Source: Eubacterium sp. ER2 (lineage in GTDB: Bacteria; Bacillota; Clostridia; Lachnospirales; Lachnospiraceae). From it: a stretch of DNA of 40,768 nt. The position numbers and the translations under genes are program-made. The DNA lies in NCBI RefSeq assembly GCF_000765215.1, contig NZ_JPJE01000070.1, positions 1-40,768 of the forward strand, given 5' to 3'. The notes below the pieces were generated by a model. The model was not told the DNA's origin, did no database searches, and saw only the letters and a program-made list of their open reading frames with translations. Every line of letters begins with the position of its first letter. Position 1 is the stretch's first letter. This document shows positions 1 through 7,652 of this stretch, one piece after another.

Positions 1-61
1 TCAGCAAATCTTATTTTACTCTGAGGTATCTTTTTTTCTCAACCACCTTTCGTGGAATTCC

Positions 62-1345
62 CTATATTTGTATTATACAGGAAGCTCCTGTCCCGATCAT
101 CTCCAGAAACGCCTCCAGCCTTGTCTTGATCTGGCCGTCGTGACTGTTCCGCTTGTCTATGCCGTCCCCGTCAAGGATCAGCATGGGGATCCCCTTCTCC
201 TGCATCTTCTCCTTCAGAAGGATGCTCCCGCCCGATGCCTGCTTGCAGCCCCAGTGACAGAAGTGGATGACTGCGTCAGGATGGAGTTCGTCCGCCAGCT
301 GGCCGATCATCTCCGCCTTGTGGGCGTAGGAGCCGTTGTACAGGTTCCTGATGATCTTACCCGCGAGGGCCTCAAAGGGGTGTTCCGCATCCAGCTCATC
401 CATGTAGTCCAGGATGATGTCGCTGGCAATGATCTGATACTCCTGACTGCTGTTGAAATACTCCTTCAGGCTCTCCTGGTAAAAGGGCAGGAGGTGGATC
501 CACAGAATCTTTTTCCCCTGGAACACCGGCCCTTTTTGTATCTCCTCGTTCATGAATCGCAGCAGCTCCAGGAACTCCTTCGTGCCGATGAGCAGATGCA
601 TGCCCATCATCATGTAGAGATGGCTGATCAGCTCTCCCGGATAATAATAAATCTTCTGATAGCCAAAGAAACGCTTCAGTTCTTTCCTCGTCTCGTTCTC
701 CGTGCGCAGGATGTCTTTCAGTTCCTCCTCGTCAAACCTGCGGCCAGTCCGGGACTCCAGCTCCCGGGCAAATTCCCGCAGCTGGTCCGCCAGGTATTGT
801 ACAGACTCCTCATCAGCGGCGTAGGGTACGTCCAGAAAGGTAAAGGGCACCTTTGCCTTCTTCTCCAGATAGCGGAAGGTATTCAGGTTGCCGTCGCAGG
901 AGAGGGAGGTGGTCACCGCGTACTCGGGCCTTTGCACCACGCCGCTCTCCACGCCCCCCACAAAGGTCTTGTGGTAGGAGCACAGCGTGGGGGCGATGCC
1001 CATGTTCTGGGCGTAGTCGATAAAATAGTCCTCCAGATGATATCCGCTCATATAGCAGGAGAGACACTCGATGGACAGGGTGTTCAGGCCGAAGCACTGC
1101 ATCAGCTCGCAGGGGGCGAAGATATTGCCCCACACGTAGCTTCCCTCTCTGCACAGCGAGTCCGATACCAGGCTCATCATCATGGTCTCCAGCCGGTGGT
1201 AGCCCTCGGATATATTTTTGTTGGGGAGGAGCTTCATCCTCCACTTGTTGGCCTTAAAGCCGAGGAGGATCTTGTCCCAGCTCTTCTCCGGGCGCCGGAT
1301 GGCCTCCCCCCTTACGTGATCAATGTATTTATCTACGATCTGCAT
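62..1345 (-). CDS. 2-hydroxyacyl-CoA dehydratase subunit D-like protein
   Basis: This 427-residue protein resembles the HgdB/FldC/HGD-D family. Those proteins bind a [4Fe-4S] cluster and, with a partner subunit and an ATP-dependent activator, remove water from 2-hydroxyacyl-CoA; relatives reduce benzoyl-CoA or act as double-cubane proteins. The sequence shows the family-like Cys positions (IECLSCYMSGYHLEDYF near residue 100, HFCHWGCKQASGG near 365) and the family's C-terminal signature GDGIDKRNSHDGQIKTRLEA. I chose the ATG at 1345 because GAGGTGAG lies about 6 nt upstream; an upstream in-frame extension has no ribosome binding site and looks non-coding. It stands alone: no partner subunit, activator (HgdC-like) or CoA transferase is in the window, so the substrate cannot be named. 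It could be an orphan double-cubane reductase. Confidence 0.8.
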   Translation of the reverse strand: MQIVDKYIDHVRGEAIRRPEKSWDKILLGFKANKWRMKLLPNKNISEGYHRLETMMMSLVSDSLCREGSYVWGNIFAPCELMQCFGLNTLSIECLSCYMSGYHLEDYFIDYAQNMGIAPTLCSYHKTFVGGVESGVVQRPEYAVTTSLSCDGNLNTFRYLEKKAKVPFTFLDVPYAADEESVQYLADQLREFARELESRTGRRFDEEELKDILRTENETRKELKRFFGYQKIYYYPGELISHLYMMMGMHLLIGTKEFLELLRFMNEEIQKGPVFQGKKILWIHLLPFYQESLKEYFNSSQEYQIIASDIILDYMDELDAEHPFEALAGKIIRNLYNGSYAHKAEMIGQLADELHPDAVIHFCHWGCKQASGGSILLKEKMQEKGIPMLILDGDGIDKRNSHDGQIKTRLEAFLEMIGTGASCIIQI

Positions 1346-1415
1346 GTCTATCTCACCTCGTCTGTTTCGCCGCTGTCCGCCGCAGGCCTGGCAGGCAGAT
1401 ACAGCACAGCAGCTA

Positions 1416-1428
1416 AGTATAAAGTATA
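1416..1428 (-). promoter_or_regulatory. possible -10 elements of the dehydratase-like gene
   Basis: Two TATACT hexamers lie on the minus strand at 1423-1428 and 1416-1421. The first is preceded by TGC, giving an extended -10. No good -35 is visible. They sit between the terminator of the RpiR operon and the gene starting at 1345, about 75 nt upstream of its start codon. Confidence 0.4.
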
Positions 1429-1441
1429 GCATATCTGCGCG

Positions 1442-1472
1442 CAAAAAGAAAAGGGCAGGACTACTCCTGCCC
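1442..1472 (-). terminator. intrinsic terminator of the ECF/RpiR operon
   Basis: The minus strand carries GGGCAGGAG-TA-GTCCTGCCC-type dyad symmetry at 1453-1472, followed by a T-rich run at 1442-1452. The TAG stop codon of the RpiR gene is inside the loop region of the hairpin, so the end of the gene and the terminator are superimposed. Confidence 0.85.
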
Positions 1473-2324
1473 GGATTTTCCGTCTTCTTTTCCGTACAGC
1501 CTCCTGCCGTACTTTTTCTTCAGCTTCTGCAGCCGCATCAGTTTCTCCGCAGCCTTGGGCTGCATGCTGTCCGAAAGGGCCAGCACAAGGGCGTCTATGA
1601 CCGCCACCGCGGAGGACATGGTGTGGAACTCCTCCTTCTCCCCCCGGTATACATACAGGTTCACATCCGCTCTCTGCTCCTGGGGAGCGTAGAGACGGCT
1701 CGTAAAAGCCAGGGTGGAGCAGCCCGCCTCCCGGGCATAGTCCAGGATCATCCGCCCCTCCTCCGACACCTTGGAGAAGCTGAAGAGGATAGCCAGGTCC
1801 CCCTCCCCCGCATGGGCGATGCCCTCCAGCACCTCGGAACCGCCGGAGGGGATGAGGGATGCCTGGAAGCCAAGGCGCCGCAGCCGGAAAAAGAGGAGCC
1901 TGGCCGCCGCCAGGGAGGCGTTCTTGGCGTGGATATAGATATTCCGGGCGCTGCCAATGCGCTGCACCGCCTCCTGGAACTGCCCCATGTCCAGCTGCTC
2001 CCTCGTCCTCTCGAGGCACTCCCGCTGGAAGTCAAACCAGTTCTCCACGTCAAAGCCCTGGTCCTTCATCAGGGTGCCTGCCAGCTTTCCGGCTGCGCCC
2101 TTGCCGGCTTTTTTCTGGATCAGGTCATTTTTCATCTCCTTGAAATCCCGGTATCCCAGATGTCTGGCGCACCTGGACACCGTGGCCTCGGACATGCCCA
2201 GCCGGCCCGCCAGCTGCCCGATGCTCATAAAGAGGAACTCATCTGTGTAGTCCTCCACAAAATCCATGATCCTCCGGTCTGATTTCGTATATTTTCCTTC
2301 CGCTTCCTGCGCTGAAGATCCCAT
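1461..2324 (-). CDS. MurR/RpiR family transcriptional regulator
   Basis: The 287-residue protein has an N-terminal RpiR-type helix-turn-helix (residues about 10-85, with GQLAGRLGMSEATVSRCARHLGY) and a C-terminal SIS sugar-phosphate-binding domain (about 115-260, with ARNIYIHAKNASLAAARLL and LAILFSFSKVSEEGRMILDYA). Such regulators sense phosphosugars or similar phosphate esters. The ATG at 2324 is chosen because GGAAGGG sits just upstream and the family HTH begins about 12 residues later; it lies one base past the stop of the phosphatase gene, so the two are translationally coupled. It is the last gene of the ECF operon. I infer that it regulates that operon, possibly through the inverted repeat at 7510-7540. 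Confidence 0.9.
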   Translation of the reverse strand: MGSSAQEAEGKYTKSDRRIMDFVEDYTDEFLFMSIGQLAGRLGMSEATVSRCARHLGYRDFKEMKNDLIQKKAGKGAAGKLAGTLMKDQGFDVENWFDFQRECLERTREQLDMGQFQEAVQRIGSARNIYIHAKNASLAAARLLFFRLRRLGFQASLIPSGGSEVLEGIAHAGEGDLAILFSFSKVSEEGRMILDYAREAGCSTLAFTSRLYAPQEQRADVNLYVYRGEKEEFHTMSSAVAVIDALVLALSDSMQPKAAEKLMRLQKLKKKYGRRLYGKEDGKSGQE

Positions 2325-2325
2325 A

Positions 2326-3111
2326 TTACATCCCTTCCCTGTCACCGCTGTACAGCTTTCTATCCGTCTCATCCCCGACAAGCCCCAGGAGCTCCTCCCG
2401 GATGCCGGGCGTGCCTGCTGCCACCTGCCGCTCATCCGCCTGTATCCAGCCGCCTGCCTCCCGGAGGATCAGGCCCGCCGCCCCGTAGTCCCAGAGCTTC
2501 AGCCTCTCCTCAAAGAACCCGTCCAGCCTGCCGCAGGCCACGTAGCACAGCTCCAGCGCGGCGGAGCCCACCCGCCGGATGTCCTGGCACTGGTCATACA
2601 CAGCACGCATTTTCCGAAAGCTCTCCTCCGCCCTCTCCCTGTGCCCCGGGGAGGTTCCTACAGCGATCAGGCACTGGGAGAGCTCCGCCGCTTTGCTCAC
2701 AGAGACAGGCTTCTTATTGAGAAAGGCACCCCGCCCCTCCTGTGCCTCAAAGCATTCCCTTCTGTAGGGGTCATAGACAATGCCGGAGGTGATCCTTCCC
2801 CGCTCCGAGCAGGCCAGGGAGACGACACTGTGCTGGAAATCGTGGATGAAATTAGTGGTGCCGTCCACCGGGTCCAGGATCCACACCCGGCCGTTCATGT
2901 CCACGCCGCTGTTATCCTTCTCCTCCCCCAGGAACTGGGCGCCCGGGTCTATCCTGGAGAGCTCCCGGAAAATGAACTGCTGCACCCGCACATCCACCTC
3001 CGTCACATAGTCGGTGTGCCCTTTTTCTTTTATATGGTCCGCCCCCCTGCGGCCGGTCAGCTCTCTTCCCGCTGCCAGCACGATCTCCAGGGCCTCTCTG
3101 TGGAATTCCAT
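2326..3111 (-). CDS. inositol monophosphatase family protein
   Basis: The 261-residue protein is of normal length for the SuhB/IMPase family, which hydrolyses inositol phosphate and related phosphate monoesters using Mg2+. Metal-site motifs are intact: GEE at residues 62-64, WILDPVDGTTNF (D80, D83) and WDYGAAGLILREAGG (D208). The ATG at 3111 is preferred over one 9 codons upstream because GGAGG lies 8 nt before it. It sits between a PHP phosphoesterase gene (41 bp gap) and the RpiR regulator (1 bp gap) in an ECF transporter operon. I infer that it dephosphorylates something related to the imported solute. A role on fructose bisphosphate or PAP cannot be excluded. Confidence 0.9.
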   Translation of the reverse strand: MEFHREALEIVLAAGRELTGRRGADHIKEKGHTDYVTEVDVRVQQFIFRELSRIDPGAQFLGEEKDNSGVDMNGRVWILDPVDGTTNFIHDFQHSVVSLACSERGRITSGIVYDPYRRECFEAQEGRGAFLNKKPVSVSKAAELSQCLIAVGTSPGHRERAEESFRKMRAVYDQCQDIRRVGSAALELCYVACGRLDGFFEERLKLWDYGAAGLILREAGGWIQADERQVAAGTPGIREELLGLVGDETDRKLYSGDREGM

Positions 3112-3152
3112 CTGTCTTCCCTCCGTTTTCTGCCTCATACAGCCTGCCGGTC

Positions 3153-3953
3153 TTACACCGCGCAGGGCTCATCCACCAGCACAGACACGTAGTTGCCGCC
3201 GATGGCGTGTATCTCCTTCAGGGCCTTCTTCAGCAGCCCTGCCGTCCTCACCTGGAAGGCCGCGTAGTCCGAGACGCTGATCTCGTACCTGCCCGCCTTC
3301 ATCTCCTCACAGAGATCATACACCGTCCGGACTTCTTTTTCAAATCCTGTTCGGATACAGCCGTACTGCACCGCCTGGTGAGTGTCGCTTCCGCCCACCA
3401 TGGGGATGCCCAGCTCCTCCGCCAGGGCTCCTGTCTTCCTCCTGGTGCCCTCCTCGTCCTGGGCAATGTCCTTCCCGTTGAGGTCCAGGAAATCAAAACG
3501 CCGGAGCTGTTCCACAGGAAGTTCCGGTATGTGCCCTCCCTCCCGGAAGGGGTGCCCTGCCCCCACGATCACCGGGTACTCGTCAAAGAGATCCCGCAGC
3601 TTTGCAAAGGGAAGGAAGCGCCCCTTCTCCTTGTAGGGCTCCAGCCGCCGGTTCAGCTCCAGGATATCCTCCGGCTTTCCGATGGACAGGACGTGGCCGC
3701 CCTCCGCAATGTCCGTCTCCATGCCCGCGAAGATGCGCAGCCCGTCACCGGTCACCAGGGTGTCCCCCTGCCGCTCACAGGAGGACAGCAGATAGCCGTA
3801 GAGCTCGTCAAACTGCAGCGTGTTAAAATGCTCGGTGAGACAGAGGGCATGAAGTCCCGCCCTGCGGGCCTCCCCAAAGAGCCAGTCTGTGTAAACAGTG
3901 GAAAACGGCAGCTTTTTTGCCAGTTTCCCGTGGGTGTGAAAATCTATATACAT
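3153..3953 (-). CDS. PHP domain phosphoesterase (histidinol-phosphatase-like)
   Basis: The 266-residue protein carries the PHP metal ligands in order: FHTH near residues 5-8, LTEH at 39-42, GMETD around 77-81, a GAGHPF segment and GGSDTH toward the C terminus. PHP proteins of this length are phosphoesterases such as HisK-type histidinol phosphatases or nucleotide or sugar phosphatases. No histidine biosynthesis gene is nearby, so histidinol phosphate is not the obvious substrate. It lies 48 bp after ecfT and 41 bp before the IMPase-like gene, with GGAAGAAAG as ribosome binding site. Two different phosphatase folds in one uptake operon suggest stepwise handling of a phosphorylated compound. 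Confidence 0.85.
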   Translation of the reverse strand: MYIDFHTHGKLAKKLPFSTVYTDWLFGEARRAGLHALCLTEHFNTLQFDELYGYLLSSCERQGDTLVTGDGLRIFAGMETDIAEGGHVLSIGKPEDILELNRRLEPYKEKGRFLPFAKLRDLFDEYPVIVGAGHPFREGGHIPELPVEQLRRFDFLDLNGKDIAQDEEGTRRKTGALAEELGIPMVGGSDTHQAVQYGCIRTGFEKEVRTVYDLCEEMKAGRYEISVSDYAAFQVRTAGLLKKALKEIHAIGGNYVSVLVDEPCAV

Positions 3954-4001
3954 CTTTCTTCCTTCTTTCTTCCGCTTTCATTCATGCAGGTCCATACAGG
4001 C

Positions 4002-4838
4002 CTATACGAGGGTGCCCGCAAAGATGACGACAGCCATCCAGAGAAATGACACTGCCAGGAACAGCAGGTCATCGTAGGTGACCTTCAGGGTAGCCAGCTT
4101 CATTTTCTTCACCTCTTTATTCACCGCCGCATACCGGTAGCCCTTGATCTCCAGCGCCTCCACCGTAGTCCGGGAGCGCTTTGCCGTGTTCAGCATGAGG
4201 GGGTAAAAGGAGTGGATGATCACCTGCACCTGGTAGACCAGATACCGCACCTTTCCCGCAAGGGTGTCATGCTCCGGCGCGTTTCCCCGCAGGCGGTAGG
4301 ACAGGAGCACATTCTGGAATTCCTCCATCAGCATGGGCAGCATCCGGTATGCGTAGGAGATGGAAAAGGACAATTTCTCCGGGCACCCGAACCACATCAG
4401 GCCGTTGGAGAGCCGGTCCGGATCCAGCCCTGAGAACACGGTGATGGACGCCAGGGACACGCTGGCCACCTTCAGCGTCAGCACCAGAAGGGGCACCACG
4501 GTCTGTGCGTTTCCCCCAAAGAGGAGGGACACTACAAAGAGATAGCCGGTCTGGGAAAATACTCCCAGACAGAACAGGACCAGCACCAGGGGCGCCACCT
4601 TTGCCATGACTGTGGTAACTGCCACAAGGACAAAGCAGCCCAGCAGAAAGGGCAGGTCGTCCACAAACCAGGGCGCCAGGGCAAAGAACACATACCACAC
4701 AAGGAGGATCCTGGGGTCTCTCTTCGCGATAAATGTGTCGTCATTGCCGTAGGCATTTTTCAGCACCTGGTTCCTGAGAAAATCCATGGACAGCTTGTCC
4801 AGTATGTTTTCCGACAGTTTCTTCTTTATACTTTGCAT
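4002..4838 (-). CDS. ECF transporter transmembrane protein EcfT
   Basis: The 278-residue membrane protein belongs to the EcfT/CbiQ family, the scaffold that couples the two ATPase domains to the substrate-binding S component. Hydrophobic segments lie at about residues 42-60, 63-95 (two closely packed helices), 98-112, 115-135 and 250-275. The two cytoplasmic coupling motifs are visible as SYRLRGNAPE and EALEIKGYR. The start overlaps the upstream ATPase region: ATG follows its stop by one base, with GAAAGGGTG as ribosome binding site. It belongs to the same operon as the double ATPase and S component, so this is a dedicated (group I-like) module, not the general shared EcfT. Confidence 0.9.
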   Translation of the reverse strand: MQSIKKKLSENILDKLSMDFLRNQVLKNAYGNDDTFIAKRDPRILLVWYVFFALAPWFVDDLPFLLGCFVLVAVTTVMAKVAPLVLVLFCLGVFSQTGYLFVVSLLFGGNAQTVVPLLVLTLKVASVSLASITVFSGLDPDRLSNGLMWFGCPEKLSFSISYAYRMLPMLMEEFQNVLLSYRLRGNAPEHDTLAGKVRYLVYQVQVIIHSFYPLMLNTAKRSRTTVEALEIKGYRYAAVNKEVKKMKLATLKVTYDDLLFLAVSFLWMAVVIFAGTLV

Positions 4839-4839
4839 T

Positions 4840-6543
4840 TTACTTCACCCTTTCAAATCCCTGCACAAACTCATCAATGGTGTAGCAGAAGGCCCTCTCG
4901 TCCAGTGCCTTTCCCATCTGAAAGATTTCCGGCGGGCGGATGCCCACCTGTTCCACCACTTCCCGGTTCCCGAAGACCTCGTCCCTGGTGCCGTCCGCAA
5001 GGACCCTGCCGCCGCAAAGGACGATGATGCGCTCGGCCCACTCGCAGACAAGCTGCATATCGTGGGTGGCGATCATAACTGTGTCCGTGATCTCCTTCAT
5101 GTCTCTGAGTGTCCTCATGATCTCTTTTCTCGTCGCAATGTCCAGATTGGCCGTGGGCTCGTCCAGGAGCAGGATCTCCGGCTGCAGCGCCACGCCGATG
5201 GCAAGGCTGGCCCGGCGCATCTGGCCCCCTGAGAGGAGACGCCCGTCCCTGTCCTTCAGCTCTGTCAGGCGGAACCGCCGAAGGAGTTCTTCGGTCCGCT
5301 CCTGCCAGCCCTCCTCATTTCTCACCTTCATGGCGTAGGCTATGTCCGCCTCTATGGAGTCCTTGATAAACATGTCCTCCGGGTTCTGGTAGACTAAGGA
5401 GACATACCGGGAGAGCTTCTCCGGCCTGGTGTCTCCCACGCTCTGTCCCTTCAGCATGACCTTTCCATCCGAGGGCTTTAAGAGCCCCACCATCAGCTTC
5501 ATCAGAGTGGATTTGCCCGCGCCGTTGGAGCCAATGAGGGCGATCTTCTCGCCCTTGTACAGCTTCAGGTCAAGGCCGCTGAAGATCTGCTTCGGCTGCC
5601 CCTTCACGGAGCGGTAGGAGACAGACACGTTTTCGCAGGAAACCGTCTCCTTCCTCTCTCCAGCGGGGGAAGGCTCCCCACAGTTCTCTTTTCTGCCGGT
5701 ATAAATGAAATCGGCAAACGTCTTCCGGCCCTCTTCCACAGTGGAAGGCAGCTTTCCTCCCTCTGCCAGCCGGCCCTCTGTTCTCAGCCTGTAGGCAGCC
5801 CGGGTCACCTGGGGCGGAAAAATATCGCTCTCCTCCAGCTCCTCCACCCTCTGGAGGGCCTCCCCGACGGGCAGTTTCCACTTAATTTTCCCATCCTTCA
5901 TGAGCACTGCGTGCCTGCAGTAGTTCCCGATATATTCTGTGTGATGCTCGATCACGATGATCGTCTTGCCGTGCTGCTCATTCAGCTCTTTTAATATCTC
6001 GTAAATGGTATCCGCGTGATGGGGGTCCAGCTGGGCGATGGGCTCGTCCAGGATCAGCACCTCAGGGCTCAGGGACAGGGCTCCGGCCAGAGCCAGGAGA
6101 TGGGTCTGACCGCCGGAGAGCTGCCAGATATAGTCCTGTTCCCTGCCGGAGAGTCCACACTTTTCCAGGGCCTCCATTCCTCTCTCCCTGTAGTCCTTTA
6201 TCGCGTAGTTCATGCAGGCATAGGAGGCGTCATCCAGCACGGTGGGGCGGACGATCTGATTTTCAAAATCCTGGTACACATAGCCCACCTTCCGGGCCAG
6301 GGTCCCGATATCCGACTCTCTCGTTTCGATGCCGGCCGCACGCACGCTCCCCTCAAAATCGCCTGTGATAAAATGGGGGATCAGGCCGTTCATGGCCTTG
6401 CAGAGTGTGGACTTTCCGCAGCCGTTATTTCCGATGATTGCCACAAAATCTCCCTGCTCTATCTCCAGGTCCACGCCTTTTAAAACAGGGGCCTTGGCCC
6501 CCGGATAAGAAAATTTCAGGTCTTTGATCTCAATGACATTCAT
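4840..6543 (-). CDS. ECF transporter ATPase, two fused ABC domains
   Basis: The 567-residue protein contains two complete ABC ATPase domains (about 1-235 and 300-567) joined by a linker, equivalent to EcfA and EcfA' fused. Walker A motifs are GNNGCGKST and GSNGAGKST; signatures are LSGGQTHLLALAGAL and LSGGQMRRASLAIG; Walker B motifs are VLILDEPIAQLD and ILLLDEPTANLD. Both sites look catalytically complete. The ATG at 6543 has GGGAG 8 nt upstream and gives the usual N terminus (MNVIEIKDLKFSY). The stop of the S-component gene lies 4 bp upstream. It drives uptake with EcfT (4002-4838) and the S component (6548-7393). Confidence 0.93.
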   Translation of the reverse strand: MNVIEIKDLKFSYPGAKAPVLKGVDLEIEQGDFVAIIGNNGCGKSTLCKAMNGLIPHFITGDFEGSVRAAGIETRESDIGTLARKVGYVYQDFENQIVRPTVLDDASYACMNYAIKDYRERGMEALEKCGLSGREQDYIWQLSGGQTHLLALAGALSLSPEVLILDEPIAQLDPHHADTIYEILKELNEQHGKTIIVIEHHTEYIGNYCRHAVLMKDGKIKWKLPVGEALQRVEELEESDIFPPQVTRAAYRLRTEGRLAEGGKLPSTVEEGRKTFADFIYTGRKENCGEPSPAGERKETVSCENVSVSYRSVKGQPKQIFSGLDLKLYKGEKIALIGSNGAGKSTLMKLMVGLLKPSDGKVMLKGQSVGDTRPEKLSRYVSLVYQNPEDMFIKDSIEADIAYAMKVRNEEGWQERTEELLRRFRLTELKDRDGRLLSGGQMRRASLAIGVALQPEILLLDEPTANLDIATRKEIMRTLRDMKEITDTVMIATHDMQLVCEWAERIIVLCGGRVLADGTRDEVFGNREVVEQVGIRPPEIFQMGKALDERAFCYTIDEFVQGFERVK

Positions 6544-6547
6544 GCCC

Positions 6548-7393
6548 CTACACTCCCTGCGTCGCATTGGAGGACTCTGCCCTCTTCTTCATAACAGCCA
6601 GCACGATGACAGCCACCACAGCAGCCACGATCATCCCGGCTGCCAGCGCTGTGCCGCTTCCGGCCCAGTCCGCCTCCCAGTCGATGAGGGACATGCCGCT
6701 CTCTGCCAGCATCTCCGCACAGACGGCCACGGCAAATGCCACCAGCGAACCGAGGACTACCTTCGCGTTTACTGCGCCCAGGGCCGTCTCCTTTGTCCTG
6801 GGCCTCATGCCGATCAGAGGCTCGATCTTCCCGTAAAGCCTGGGCACAAGGAACAGCGTCGGGAGCATGCAGAACAGGATGCCCGAGAAGACCACGTCAT
6901 TGAGGCAGGCAAAGCCCTCTGTGGCGAACACGCTCTGGGGAAGTCCCGGAACCGCCTCAAAATCCTGTACCGCAAACTGTACCTTCAGGATGTCCACGAT
7001 CATGCCCAGCACCTGCTGGATGATAACGCCGCTGATAGCTGCGATTCCCACCATTTTCCGGTTTCTGGGGTCTCTCACCATTCTCCCCGCAATGTACACA
7101 CCGATGGTCACTGTGATGAATTTCTCCAGCTCTCCCAGTCCTCCGAACTGTCCCAGCATGATCTCGCTGAAGACAAGCTCGCCGGTAGCTGCGCCAAGGG
7201 CTGCTGACATAGGATCAAACAGCATGGCCAGCACCAGGGGGATGAACAGGAAATACTCCACTGAAAATTCCACGATGCCCACCTGGATAGATGGGATGAG
7301 TTCTGTAAATAAAGTTGCCAGTCCGTAAAGGGACATTGTGAGCACAAACACCATAAGCTTCTGTGACTGCGTCGCATTCTCTCGCTTTGCCAT
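6548..7393 (-). CDS. ECF transporter S component, unknown substrate
   Basis: The 281-residue protein has about seven hydrophobic helices and a short hydrophilic tail (KKRAESSNATQGV). A typical S-component core (VGIVEFSVEYFLFIPLVLAMLFDP and a small-residue-rich stretch) is extended at the C terminus by a glycine/alanine-rich helix (about 250-270), so it is longer than the roughly 180-200 residues usual for vitamin S components. The first gene of the operon, it has TCAGGAGGTAAG as ribosome binding site. Its immediate coupling to a private ATPase and EcfT shows that it is the specificity subunit. Homologues are, to my memory, often mislabelled as a cell division protein. I cannot identify the solute; the two phosphatases and the RpiR regulator suggest a polyol- or sugar-phosphate-linked compound. 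Confidence 0.75.
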   Translation of the reverse strand: MAKRENATQSQKLMVFVLTMSLYGLATLFTELIPSIQVGIVEFSVEYFLFIPLVLAMLFDPMSAALGAATGELVFSEIMLGQFGGLGELEKFITVTIGVYIAGRMVRDPRNRKMVGIAAISGVIIQQVLGMIVDILKVQFAVQDFEAVPGLPQSVFATEGFACLNDVVFSGILFCMLPTLFLVPRLYGKIEPLIGMRPRTKETALGAVNAKVVLGSLVAFAVAVCAEMLAESGMSLIDWEADWAGSGTALAAGMIVAAVVAVIVLAVMKKRAESSNATQGV

Positions 7394-7499
7394 TTTTTCT
7401 TACCTCCTGATAACGTTCTTTTTGATGATCACTGTTTCTCATCTTCTACGCTGTGTATCATATCAAGAGTAGGTTAAATATAAGATCACGGCACCGTAA

Positions 7500-7540
7500 A
7501 ATGTAAGTTAATTTTCATTTTTAATCAAATAATGAAAATT
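7500..7540 (-). promoter_or_regulatory. promoter and candidate operator of the ECF operon
   Basis: On the minus strand TTGATT (7523-7528) and TACATT (7500-7505) are 17 nt apart. A perfect 10-bp inverted repeat, AATTTTCATT at 7510-7519 and AATGAAAATT at 7531-7540 with an 11-nt gap, covers the -35. A repressor bound here would block the promoter; the operon's own RpiR protein is the obvious candidate. A second possible -10 (TATGAT) is at 7457-7462. Confidence 0.5.
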
Positions 7541-7550
7541 ATTTCTACAC

Positions 7551-7581
7551 GAAGAAAAAGGGAGCCCTCTCTCAGGCTCCC
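7551..7581 (-). terminator. terminator of the nitrilase-family gene
   Basis: On the minus strand GGGAGCC, an 8-nt loop and GGCTCCC (7560-7581) are followed by TTTTT and a pyrimidine-rich tail. It lies about 70 nt downstream of the stop codon at 7653. Confidence 0.85.
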
Positions 7582-7652
7582 TCGTCATCTGTCCGTTACT
7601 ATCTGCTCACTGCTCCCGTTCACTGACTCCTGTTTGATGTCATCTACCCTGT

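Noticed and set aside
1-61. CCACGAAAGGTGG dyad after the dehydratase-like stop as a terminator
   Set aside because: The 4-bp stem is followed by an A-rich rather than T-rich stretch on the minus strand, so it does not meet the criteria.
68-1429. Long plus-strand open frame opposite the dehydratase-like gene
   Set aside because: It is the complement of a well-supported minus-strand gene with a ribosome binding site and family motifs; the plus-strand frame has none.
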